Of a DNA stretch of 19,963 nt, positions 6,520 through 13,626 are shown in pieces. Position 1 is the stretch's first letter. The number at the start of each line of letters is the position of its first letter. The notes beneath the pieces were generated by a model, which searched no databases, was not told where the DNA came from, and saw only the letters and a list, made by a program, of their open reading frames with translations. The DNA is from JADLAT01 sp964348795 (GTDB taxonomy: Bacteria > Pseudomonadota > Alphaproteobacteria > Micavibrionales > Micavibrionaceae). The stretch lies in NCBI GenBank assembly GCA_964348795.1, contig CAYGDY010000020.1, positions 1-19,963 on the forward strand. The letters are read 5' to 3'. The translations under genes and the position numbers were made by a program.

Positions 6520-7227
6520 ATGCGCGTATTGTTAGTAGAAGACGACTCCTCCACCGCAAAAAGCATAGAATTGATGTTAAAATCAGAAGGTTACATCATC
6601 GATTCCACCGATCTGGGGGAGGATGGGCTGGAAATCGGGAAACTCTACGACTACGATATTATCATTCTGGATTTGATGCTCCCCGACATGGATGGGTACG
6701 ATGTCTTGAAATCCCTGCGCGATTCGAAGATCACAACCCCTATTTTGATCCTCTCTGGCCTGACGGAACTGGATAACAAGCTCAAGGGGCTGGGCTATGG
6801 CGCGGATGATTATCTGACTAAACCGTTCGACAAGCGCGAGCTGATCGCCCGCATTCAGGCGATTGTCCGCCGGTCTCAGGGCCACTCCCAAAGCATTATC
6901 AAAACGGGCAAGGTGTCCGTCAATCTGGATTCCCGCACCGTGGAGGTCAATGACAAGCCCTTGCACCTGACCAGCAAGGAATACGGCATTATCGAACTGT
7001 TGTCCCTGCGCAAGGGTTCTACGCTGACCAAGGAGATGTTCCTGAACCACCTGTATGGCGGAATGGATGAGCCCGAAGTCAAGATTATCGACGTTTTCAT
7101 CTGCAAACTCCGCAAGAAGATACAGGACGCGGCAGGCGGCGAAAACTATATTGAAACGGTCTGGGGGCGCGGCTATGTCCTGCGTGATCCGGAATCCGAG
7201 AAGAAAAAAACGGTCGTGAACGGGTAG
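6520..7227 (+). CDS. ctrA: Cell-cycle response regulator CtrA
   Basis: The 235-residue OmpR/PhoB-type regulator has a receiver domain (about 1-118) with acidic pocket VEDD (6-9), phosphoacceptor Asp51 in LDLMLPDMDGYD, Ser79 and Lys101 in DDYLTKPFD. A winged-helix DNA-binding domain follows (about 125-228; LTSKEYGIIELLSLRKG, then ENYIETVWGRGYVLRDP). The near-invariant N-terminus MRVLLVEDDSSTAKSIELML identifies CtrA, the alphaproteobacterial regulator of the cell cycle, flagellum and division, which acts through the CckA-ChpT phosphorelay. AAAGGA at 6506-6511 gives a good 8-nt spacing. The C-terminus is KKKTVVNG, without the Ala-Ala end used for ClpXP recognition in Caulobacter. The upstream TTAA array suggests autoregulation. 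Confidence 0.97.
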   Translation: MRVLLVEDDSSTAKSIELMLKSEGYIIDSTDLGEDGLEIGKLYDYDIIILDLMLPDMDGYDVLKSLRDSKITTPILILSGLTELDNKLKGLGYGADDYLTKPFDKRELIARIQAIVRRSQGHSQSIIKTGKVSVNLDSRTVEVNDKPLHLTSKEYGIIELLSLRKGSTLTKEMFLNHLYGGMDEPEVKIIDVFICKLRKKIQDAAGGENYIETVWGRGYVLRDPESEKKKTVVNG

Positions 7228-7242
7228 AGATTTTTGACCCTA

Positions 7243-7318
7243 TGTCATTCCTGCGCAAGCAGGGATCTTGTTGTTTTCAGATACCCCCAAGGGGATTCCT
7301 GCTTGCGCAGGAATGACA
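7243..7318. repeat. Long near-perfect inverted repeat (REPIN-like hairpin)
   Basis: The 25-nt arms (7243-7267 and 7294-7318) pair at 24 of 25 positions around a 26-nt spacer. Each arm starts from the outside with TGTCATTCCTGCGCAAGCAG, and each contains its own short palindrome (CCTGC, GCAA, GCAGG). This is the classic doublet of REP sequences in opposite orientation. It fills nearly the whole ctrA-pgsA gap, and the pgsA ribosome binding site begins at its right edge. It could act as an mRNA-stabilising hairpin or an attenuator, but no T-tract follows. Confidence 0.85.
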
Positions 7319-7332
7319 GGAACCAGAGTACC

Positions 7333-7893
7333 ATGCCCAATCTTCCCAACACCCTTACACTGGCCCGCATCGCCTGCATTCCCTTGATAGGCGCGGCCTT
7401 TTTCCTTGAAAAGGAATGGACCACTGTGAGTTTTATGATCACATGGTATATTTTCGGGCTGTTTGTGGTGTGCGCGCTCACGGATTTTCTGGATGGTGCG
7501 CTGGCACGCAAACTCAATCAGGTGACGGCCTTGGGCACATTTTTAGACCCTATTTCCGATAAAATCCTTGTCTCCAGTCTTTTGATCTTTCTGGTGGCGT
7601 TCGGGCGTATTACGGATGTGTGGATTATCCCCGTCACCTTGATACTGGCACGGGAATTTGCGATCTCCGGCCTGCGGGAGTATCTGGGTCCGAAAAATAT
7701 TGCGCTCCCCGTGACAACACTGGCCAAATGGAAGACAACCCTGCAAATGGGTGCGCTGGCGCTGTATATCCTCAATCCTGTCATGCCCTTTACGATCGAG
7801 CTGGCGCAAGGGGCCCTGCTGTCGGCCTGCTTTGTGACGCTCGTGACGGGCGCGCAGTACATCAGGGCGGGATGGAAAAGCCTCTCCCCATAA
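7333..7893 (+). CDS. pgsA: CDP-diacylglycerol--glycerol-3-phosphate 3-phosphatidyltransferase
   Basis: The protein has 186 residues and several membrane helices. It contains the CDP-alcohol phosphatidyltransferase signature D-x2-DG-x2-AR-x8-G-x3-D-x3-D at about residues 56-78 (DFLDGALARKLN, then GTFLDPISDK), whose aspartates bind the metal and CDP-lipid. The opening NLPNTLTLARIACIP is typical of PgsA, which makes phosphatidylglycerophosphate on the route to phosphatidylglycerol and cardiolipin. The start at 7333 is chosen because AGGAA at 7318-7322 precedes it; an in-frame start at 7234 would translate the inverted repeat and is rejected. Length matches the family (about 180-200). Confidence 0.93.
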   Translation: MPNLPNTLTLARIACIPLIGAAFFLEKEWTTVSFMITWYIFGLFVVCALTDFLDGALARKLNQVTALGTFLDPISDKILVSSLLIFLVAFGRITDVWIIPVTLILAREFAISGLREYLGPKNIALPVTTLAKWKTTLQMGALALYILNPVMPFTIELAQGALLSACFVTLVTGAQYIRAGWKSLSP

Positions 7894-7950
7894 CACCGGA
7901 CAAAGACTATATAAATTGAATTCTTCAGGAAAACACTGTAAACATAGGGG

Positions 7951-9048
7951 ATGATTGATCTTTATCCCCTTATTCGCCCTGCCGTCTTTTCACTGGAGCC
8001 TGAAAAGGCCCACGCCGTAACCCTGCGTGCGATGAAATGCGGCCTGCTTCCCGACTTCACCTTTACAGCGCCGGCGCTGGAGCAAACGCTTTGGGGCCTG
8101 AAATTCCCCAATCCCGTAGGGCTTTCCGCCGGATTTGACAAGAACGCCGAGGTCATCGGCCCCGCCTTTCGCATGGGGTTTGGCTTTGTCGAAGCGGGCA
8201 CTGTGACCCCCAAACCGCAAACAGGTCACGAACGCCCCCGCATTTTTCGGGACCCCTCCCATGAAGCCATTATCAACCGGATGGGATTTCCTGGTCAGGG
8301 CGCGCTCCAGTTCAAAACCAATCTGGAGAAATTTCTCGGCCAAAAACACAAGCCTGCCGGTGTGGTCGGGATCAATATCGGCATGAATAAAACACAAACC
8401 GAGCCTGCAAAAGACTACGCCTTTTTGATCCAGCGCCTTGCGCCGATGGCGGATTATATCACGGTCAATATTTCCTCCCCCAACACGCCAGGCCTGCGCG
8501 ACCTGCAGAGCCGAGAGCCCTTGCTGGAATTGCTGGGTACGGTGAAGGAGGAACGCAAAAAAGCCTGTGGTATGCATCTGCCCCCGATTCTGGTCAAGCT
8601 GGCTCCCGATCTGGACGAAGAAAAGCAAACCGAACTGGCAAAGGCCTTGCTGGAAGCAGACATTGACGGGCTCATTCTCACCAACACCACGCTGGACCGC
8701 CCTGCATTTCTGCCGGATTCCTTCCGCAACGAAAAAGGGGGACTCAGCGGCCAGCCGCTGACAGAAAAATCCACGCACATGATCCATCATTTCTATGCCC
8801 TGACCAAAGGCACCCTGCCGATCATCGGCGCAGGCGGCATTTCAAGCGGCCAGCAGGCTTATGATAAAATCAAGGCCGGCGCCAGCCTTGTCCAGATCTA
8901 TACCGCGTTGGTGTTCAAGGGCCCTGCCCTGCCCGCCCGCATCAATCAGGAACTGCTGTCTCTTCTGGAGGCAGATGGTCATACCCATATCGCGCAGGCC
9001 ATTGGTCAAAACCACAGGTTTTCAAAACAGGTTTCCCAAAGCGCATGA
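7951..9048 (+). CDS. pyrD: Dihydroorotate dehydrogenase (quinone), class 2
   Basis: This 365-residue FMN enzyme oxidises dihydroorotate to orotate in pyrimidine synthesis, passing electrons to the membrane quinone pool. The N-terminal YPLIRPAVFSLEPEKAH segment is the class 2 membrane-binding extension. Core motifs are GLSAGFDKNAEVI, NRMGFPGQG (family usually NRMGFNN), the class 2 catalytic-Ser block NISSPNTPGLRDLQ, LVKLAPDL, LTNTT, GGLSGQPL, and the FMN phosphate-binding IIGAGGISSG with IYTALVFKGP. No good ribosome binding site is visible before the ATG (GGGG is directly adjacent), but the protein start fits the family exactly. Its TGA overlaps the next ATG by 4 nt. Confidence 0.96.
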   Translation: MIDLYPLIRPAVFSLEPEKAHAVTLRAMKCGLLPDFTFTAPALEQTLWGLKFPNPVGLSAGFDKNAEVIGPAFRMGFGFVEAGTVTPKPQTGHERPRIFRDPSHEAIINRMGFPGQGALQFKTNLEKFLGQKHKPAGVVGINIGMNKTQTEPAKDYAFLIQRLAPMADYITVNISSPNTPGLRDLQSREPLLELLGTVKEERKKACGMHLPPILVKLAPDLDEEKQTELAKALLEADIDGLILTNTTLDRPAFLPDSFRNEKGGLSGQPLTEKSTHMIHHFYALTKGTLPIIGAGGISSGQQAYDKIKAGASLVQIYTALVFKGPALPARINQELLSLLEADGHTHIAQAIGQNHRFSKQVSQSA

Positions 9049-10355
9049 AGACATCCCGCCACAGAGCCCTGAAGAATCCCCCGCAGAAATTATCTTCTTC
9101 TGCGAAATTTGCGCTCGTGTTTTTTTCCGGTGTGATTTTGACGGCCCTGGCGTTTGTGTCTTTGGATCTGGCTATTCTGGCCCTGTGTTGCATGACACTG
9201 GCCGCCTTCGTCATGACGGAATCCGCCCGCCGAACATTCTGGGAACATGCGGCCTCCTACAAGTTCAAAACCCTGAAAGACGGGTATGAAACCCTGCAGA
9301 AGGACGTAAAAAACAATACGCAGGATATCCAGCAGATCAATCGAAAGATTGCAACGCTGTTGCAGACCCGCGCCCTGCCGAAAGATGAAACCCACAAAAA
9401 TGAACCTGCTTCCGTCGCGTCAGACCAGCCGATGCCTTTCACAGCCCCCGTCTCCGATCAGACCGTAGCGCCTCGTGCCATTCGTCCCCGCCAGATTCTG
9501 GACACACCGGATCTTTCCTATACACAGACCTTTGAAACAGATCTCCCCTTGCGTGATCCGGAGCGGAAATTCGACTCCCTGAGCGATACGATTGTTCGGG
9601 AGCTGTTGCTCCATGCCCTTGAACACAAACGGATCGAGGTTTTTGTCCAGCCCGTCATGCGCCTGCCGCAACGCCAGACCCGTTATTACGAAATTTTTTC
9701 CCGCATCCGCGCCCAGCCGGGGGAGTATATTCCCGCCGCCCGTTACAGACCCATCGCCGAGCAGGACAACCTGCACCATGCCATTGACAATATGCTCCTG
9801 TTCCATTGCCTCAAGATCCTTGAGTCCAGCGCGCATCTTCCCAAGGCAACGCCTTTTTTCCTCAACGTGACAGGGGAAACCCTGATCCATACCCCGTTTA
9901 TGAAACGTCTTTTGACTTTTATGGGTACGCACCGCGCACTCGCGCCCCGCCTGATTTTTGAAATGCCGCAACATCATTTCCACGCGCTCGCGCCTGATGT
10001 GCAACATATTATCAGAGGGCTGGGGCGGCTGGGGTGCCAGTTCTCTTTGGATCATGTCACGGATCTCTCCTTTGATGTGCCTGCGCTTCAGGCGCTCAAA
10101 GTGTCCTTTGTCAAAATCGGGCTGGATTATTTTCTTTCCGGCACGACATCGGACAGAAGTTTTTCGGCCCTGCACCGGAGCAAACGTATTCTTGAAGCCA
10201 ATGGCATTCACGTCATCATCGAAAAAATAGAGACGGAAACACAACTCAAAAACCTGCTGGATTACGATATCCATTACGGGCAGGGCTACCTGTTTGGGCG
10301 CCCTGATCTGCAAGGGGCGTATCAGAAAAAGACTGTGAGCGGCAAGAGTGGGTAG
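9045..10355 (+). CDS. TipF-like membrane EAL-domain protein
   Basis: The 436-residue protein starts with a basic tail, two adjacent membrane helices (about 22-62), then a coiled-coil-prone segment (about 75-110) and a linker. A C-terminal EAL-type domain occupies about 190-430. The EAL motif reads YEIFSR, the Asn strand FFLNVTGETL and the Glu strand LIFEMPQ are kept, but the DDFG loop is SLDHVTDLSF and loop 6 is changed; IIEKIETETQL and YGQGYLFGRP are recognisable. Loss of the paired aspartates argues against phosphodiesterase activity and for c-di-GMP sensing. Caulobacter TipF has the same order (two TM, coiled coil, EAL) and helps place the polar flagellum, which suits the nearby flagellar genes. 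It is translationally coupled to pyrD through the ATGA overlap. Confidence 0.7.
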   Translation: MKTSRHRALKNPPQKLSSSAKFALVFFSGVILTALAFVSLDLAILALCCMTLAAFVMTESARRTFWEHAASYKFKTLKDGYETLQKDVKNNTQDIQQINRKIATLLQTRALPKDETHKNEPASVASDQPMPFTAPVSDQTVAPRAIRPRQILDTPDLSYTQTFETDLPLRDPERKFDSLSDTIVRELLLHALEHKRIEVFVQPVMRLPQRQTRYYEIFSRIRAQPGEYIPAARYRPIAEQDNLHHAIDNMLLFHCLKILESSAHLPKATPFFLNVTGETLIHTPFMKRLLTFMGTHRALAPRLIFEMPQHHFHALAPDVQHIIRGLGRLGCQFSLDHVTDLSFDVPALQALKVSFVKIGLDYFLSGTTSDRSFSALHRSKRILEANGIHVIIEKIETETQLKNLLDYDIHYGQGYLFGRPDLQGAYQKKTVSGKSG

Positions 10356-10438
10356 AATGAATTCAGGTGATGACGTTTACCCGCAGACGCGCTAAAGTGC
10401 TGTTTCAATTTTTTGCAAGACACGGCAGGATGATCCCC

Positions 10439-12283
10439 ATGATGAAATATGGCCTTACGGTTTTTCTTTTGATCTTCAGCGCACTGTTCTGCCCTGTTCA
10501 TGCGGCTGACCCCGCCGCTCTGCCCAAGCCGCAGTACGCCATGGCCCTGCACGGCTTGCCAAAATATCCGGCTGATTTTACCCATGTAGATTATGCCAAT
10601 CCGGACGCCCCAAAGGGCGGGGCTTTGCGACTTGACGAGATCGGCACCTTTGATTCCCTCAATCCCTTTATTATGAAGGGCACCCCTGCGGCGGGACTGA
10701 ACGCCATGCGCTCGGGTCTGGTTTATGAAAGTCTGATGCAAAACAGCTGGGACGAGCCCTTTACCCTGTATGGCGTGATTGCTGAAACGGTCGAGATTCC
10801 CGATGATCGCGCGTGGGTGGCCTTCAACCTGCGCCCCGAAGCCCGATGGGCTGATGGAAAACCCATTACGGCAGACGATGTCGTCTGGACCTTCGAGACG
10901 CTGATGGAGAAGGGCAATCCGTTTTATAAATCCTATTACGCCGATGTGGACAACGCCGTGGCGGAGTCCCCTTCCCGCGTCAAGTTTCTCTTCAAGGTCA
11001 AAAACAATGCCGAACTGCCTTTGATCATGGCCGAGCTGGCCGTCCTGCCTAAACATTACTGGACAGACGGCACCCGCGATTTTGGCCAGACCACGCTGGA
11101 GCCCCCCATGGGAAGCGGCCCCTACGCGATTGACAAGGTGCAGGCCGGTCAAAGCATTACCTACCGCAGGCGGACGGACTGGTGGGGCAAGGATCTGCCC
11201 TTCTTCAAGGGCTTCAATAACTTTGACACCCTGACCTATGATTATTATCGGGATACCAATGTCGCCCTCGAAGCCTTTTTCGCGGGAGAGTTTGATGTGC
11301 AGGAAGAAAACACGGCAAAACTCTGGCATACCGCCTATGATGTGCGGCCCGTCACGGAGGGACGGATTACAAAAGAGGAAATCCTGAACGCACGGCCCGC
11401 CGGCATGCAGGCCTTTATCTATAACATCCGCAGGCCCGTTTTTGCGGACCCCAAAGTCAGGGAATCACTGGCCTATGCGTTTGATTTTGAATGGTCGAAC
11501 AAGCAGTTTGCTTTTGGCACGTACACCCGTACAGACAGTTATTTTGAAAATTCCGAGTTGGCCGCCTCAGGACTGCCCTCCCCTGAGGAACTGAAATTAT
11601 TGGAGCCGTTTCACGGAAAAATCCCCGAGGAGGTTTTCACGAAATCCTATGCTCCGCCTGTCACGGACGGGACGGGAAACCTGAGAGACAATCTGAAGAA
11701 AGCCACGGCGCTTCTGGAGGATGCCGGATGGACGCTCGGGACGGATGGTCTGCGGATGAAAGACGGAAAGCCTTTGGAATTTGAAATTCTGGATTCCTCG
11801 CCGGTGTTCGAGCGATGGGTCCTGCCCTTCATCAAAAATCTGAAGCGGATCGGTGTCAAAGCCCATTTTCGCATCGTGGACGGCGCCCAATATCAAAACC
11901 GGATGAATAATTTTGATTTCGACATGACGCTCAACAGCTTCGGACAATCGGATTCGCCAGGCAACGAGCAACGAGATTTCTGGTCTTCGGCCAAAGCCCG
12001 TGTCGAAGGCTCCCGCAACTATATAGGGGTACAGGACCCCGCCGTAGACAGCCTGATTGAATCCCTCGTCCGTGCGCAGTCACGGGAGGATCTTATCACC
12101 CACACCCGCGCGCTCGACCGCATTTTACTCTGGAACCATTACGTCATTCCGATGTGGCATTACCCCAAATGGCGGCTGGCCTACTGGAACACCGTTGCGC
12201 GCCCTGAAACCCTCTCGGGCATCAGCCCTCTGGTCGCGCAAACATGGTGGGCCCTCCCCCCCTCTTCAGGACAGACTCCATGA
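10439..12283 (+). CDS. YejA-like extracellular solute-binding protein, family 5 (copy 1)
   Basis: The protein has 614 residues with a signal peptide (MMKYGLTVFLLIFSALFCP, cut near VHA-AD). The SBP family 5 fold of peptide/oligopeptide ABC importers follows: YANPDAPKGGALRLDEIGTF, SLMQNSWDEPFTLYG, ADGKPITADDVVWTFETL, then PPMGSGPYAIDKV and RESLAYAFDFEWSNK. The pattern is that of YejA-type proteins, which deliver peptides and microcin C-like compounds to YejBEF. The start is chosen at 10439 because AGGA at 10427-10430 lies 8 nt upstream; in-frame ATGs at 10367 and 10430 are less suitable and 10442 is possible. No permease or ATPase genes are in the window. Its stop overlaps the kdsB start by 4 nt. 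Confidence 0.9.
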   Translation: MMKYGLTVFLLIFSALFCPVHAADPAALPKPQYAMALHGLPKYPADFTHVDYANPDAPKGGALRLDEIGTFDSLNPFIMKGTPAAGLNAMRSGLVYESLMQNSWDEPFTLYGVIAETVEIPDDRAWVAFNLRPEARWADGKPITADDVVWTFETLMEKGNPFYKSYYADVDNAVAESPSRVKFLFKVKNNAELPLIMAELAVLPKHYWTDGTRDFGQTTLEPPMGSGPYAIDKVQAGQSITYRRRTDWWGKDLPFFKGFNNFDTLTYDYYRDTNVALEAFFAGEFDVQEENTAKLWHTAYDVRPVTEGRITKEEILNARPAGMQAFIYNIRRPVFADPKVRESLAYAFDFEWSNKQFAFGTYTRTDSYFENSELAASGLPSPEELKLLEPFHGKIPEEVFTKSYAPPVTDGTGNLRDNLKKATALLEDAGWTLGTDGLRMKDGKPLEFEILDSSPVFERWVLPFIKNLKRIGVKAHFRIVDGAQYQNRMNNFDFDMTLNSFGQSDSPGNEQRDFWSSAKARVEGSRNYIGVQDPAVDSLIESLVRAQSREDLITHTRALDRILLWNHYVIPMWHYPKWRLAYWNTVARPETLSGISPLVAQTWWALPPSSGQTP

Positions 12284-13083
12284 AAACTGCCATCGCCATT
12301 CCCGCCCGCTATGGATCCAGCCGCTTTCCAGGAAAGCCTTTGGTTAAAATTGCCGGAGAGACCATGCTCTCGCGGGTGGTAACACTGGCAAAAAAAGTCG
12401 CGCAGGAGACCAAAAATACAACGGTTTTTGTGACAACGGAGGATCACAGGGTGGCAGAACACGCCGAGAGCCTGAAAATTCCGTGCCTGATGACCTCTAC
12501 CACTTGCAAGACAGGCTCTGACCGTGTACTGGCGGCACTCCGGCAACTCAACGAGTGGCCCGATATGGTGCTGAACCTGCAAGGAGACGCACCCTTTACC
12601 CCCCCTTCCGTTCTGGTTGCGCTGATCGAAACCTTTCACGCCACCCCACGCACGGAGGTGATTACCCCTGTTCACAGGCTGAGCTGGCCGGATCTTGACA
12701 GGCTCCGCGAAATCAAACGCGCCACCCCGTTCAGTGGGACAACCGCCCTGATTGATCCCCAAAACCGTGCCCTGTGGTTTTCCAAAGCGATTATTCCTGC
12801 CATCCGTGACGAAGACCATCTGCGGACCCTCATGCAGAAATCTCCTGTGTACCAGCATATGGGGCTGTATGGGTTCCGGCCCGATATCCTTGAAAAATTC
12901 TGCGCCCTGCCGCAAAGCCCCTATGAGAAACTCGAAGGGCTGGAGCAACTCCGTATGCTGGAAAACGGGATCAGGATCACAACCGTCCCCGTCGATATGC
13001 CGGAAGGCTTTATCCAGTCGGGGATTGACACGCCCGATGATGTCAAGCGCGCCGAATTCATGATCCGGTCAGGGTACCACTAG
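12280..13083 (+). CDS. kdsB: 3-deoxy-manno-octulosonate cytidylyltransferase (CMP-KDO synthetase)
   Basis: The 267-residue cytosolic enzyme activates KDO with CTP for lipopolysaccharide inner core synthesis. Motifs in order: nucleotide-binding IPARYGSSRFPGKPL (6-20), MTSTTCKTGSDRV (about 84-96), NLQGDAPFTPP (family NVQGDEP), QHMGLYGFRPDIL, LEGLEQLRMLENG and the final SGIDTPDDVKRAEF. The start at 12280 is supported by AGGA 8 nt upstream and by the ATGA overlap with the preceding gene. The Glu to Ala change in QGDEP and the TTCK insert are unusual. The 3' end overlaps the convergent macro-domain gene by 15 nt. Confidence 0.93.
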   Translation: MKTAIAIPARYGSSRFPGKPLVKIAGETMLSRVVTLAKKVAQETKNTTVFVTTEDHRVAEHAESLKIPCLMTSTTCKTGSDRVLAALRQLNEWPDMVLNLQGDAPFTPPSVLVALIETFHATPRTEVITPVHRLSWPDLDRLREIKRATPFSGTTALIDPQNRALWFSKAIIPAIRDEDHLRTLMQKSPVYQHMGLYGFRPDILEKFCALPQSPYEKLEGLEQLRMLENGIRITTVPVDMPEGFIQSGIDTPDDVKRAEFMIRSGYH

Positions 13084-13626
13084 CCGATCCTGAAACAGAT
13101 GCACGGTCTTTTTGCTTTTACAGACAATCCGGACCTCCTCGATATCCGAATTCAGGCGGCTTAAAATCCCCTCCAGCATCAGGCGCACACCGCGCGGTTT
13201 GGGGAAGCCATGCCGCCCCATCCCCAGAGGGGGGAAGGCCAGAGTCTTGAGAGACAGGGCTCGAGCCAGATCCATCGCCTTCCGGCACGCATTCACAAGA
13301 TCCCTGTCATAGCGCTCGAAATCATCCCGATCACGCCAGACCGGCACCACACAGAAAAAAATATGCTGGCAGGGCAGGCGAAAAGCCGGCACGGGATAAA
13401 TATCCCCGATACGGGGCTGGATGATATGATCCAAAACGAATTGATCCAGCTCTTCTCCAGCGGCATTCAAAATAGCTTGGTTCAGGGAGCCGCGATACTC
13501 CAAAGTCCGCGGGATCAAGGTTACAATCGCCCCCACGGACTGGGTCACAATGTCGCCTTGCAAAACGCTCAGACGTTTCAAAAAGGGGTTGGAAGGCGCC
13601 CGCCCCTCTGGTATGAGTATCTCCAT
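13069..13626 (-). CDS. Macro-domain (ADP-ribose-binding fold) protein, divergent
   Basis: The 185-residue protein follows the macro-domain plan: LQGDIVTQSVGAIVTLIP (family GDIT..vDAIVNAAN), YRGSLNQAILNAAGEEL (family GGGV..AI..aaG..L), and TLAFPPLGMGRHGFPKPRGV (family FPALGTG..GFP...A). The fold assignment rests on the order and spacing of these blocks. The Asn of VNAAN and the triple glycine are replaced, so ADP-ribose deacetylation is doubtful and the ligand unknown. No signal peptide is seen. Its 3' end overlaps kdsB by 15 nt (convergent), and its start codon overlaps the start region of the next SBP gene (divergent). Confidence 0.75.
   Translation of the reverse strand: MEILIPEGRAPSNPFLKRLSVLQGDIVTQSVGAIVTLIPRTLEYRGSLNQAILNAAGEELDQFVLDHIIQPRIGDIYPVPAFRLPCQHIFFCVVPVWRDRDDFERYDRDLVNACRKAMDLARALSLKTLAFPPLGMGRHGFPKPRGVRLMLEGILSRLNSDIEEVRIVCKSKKTVHLFQDRLVVP

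Noticed and set aside
6544..6605. GANTC (CcrM) sites at 6544 and 6601 as ctrA methylation control
   Set aside because: They are inside the coding region, and a 4-specified-base site is expected about every 256 bases.
7234..7332. Longer pgsA start at 7234
   Set aside because: It would translate the long inverted repeat; the family N-terminus and AGGAA support 7333.
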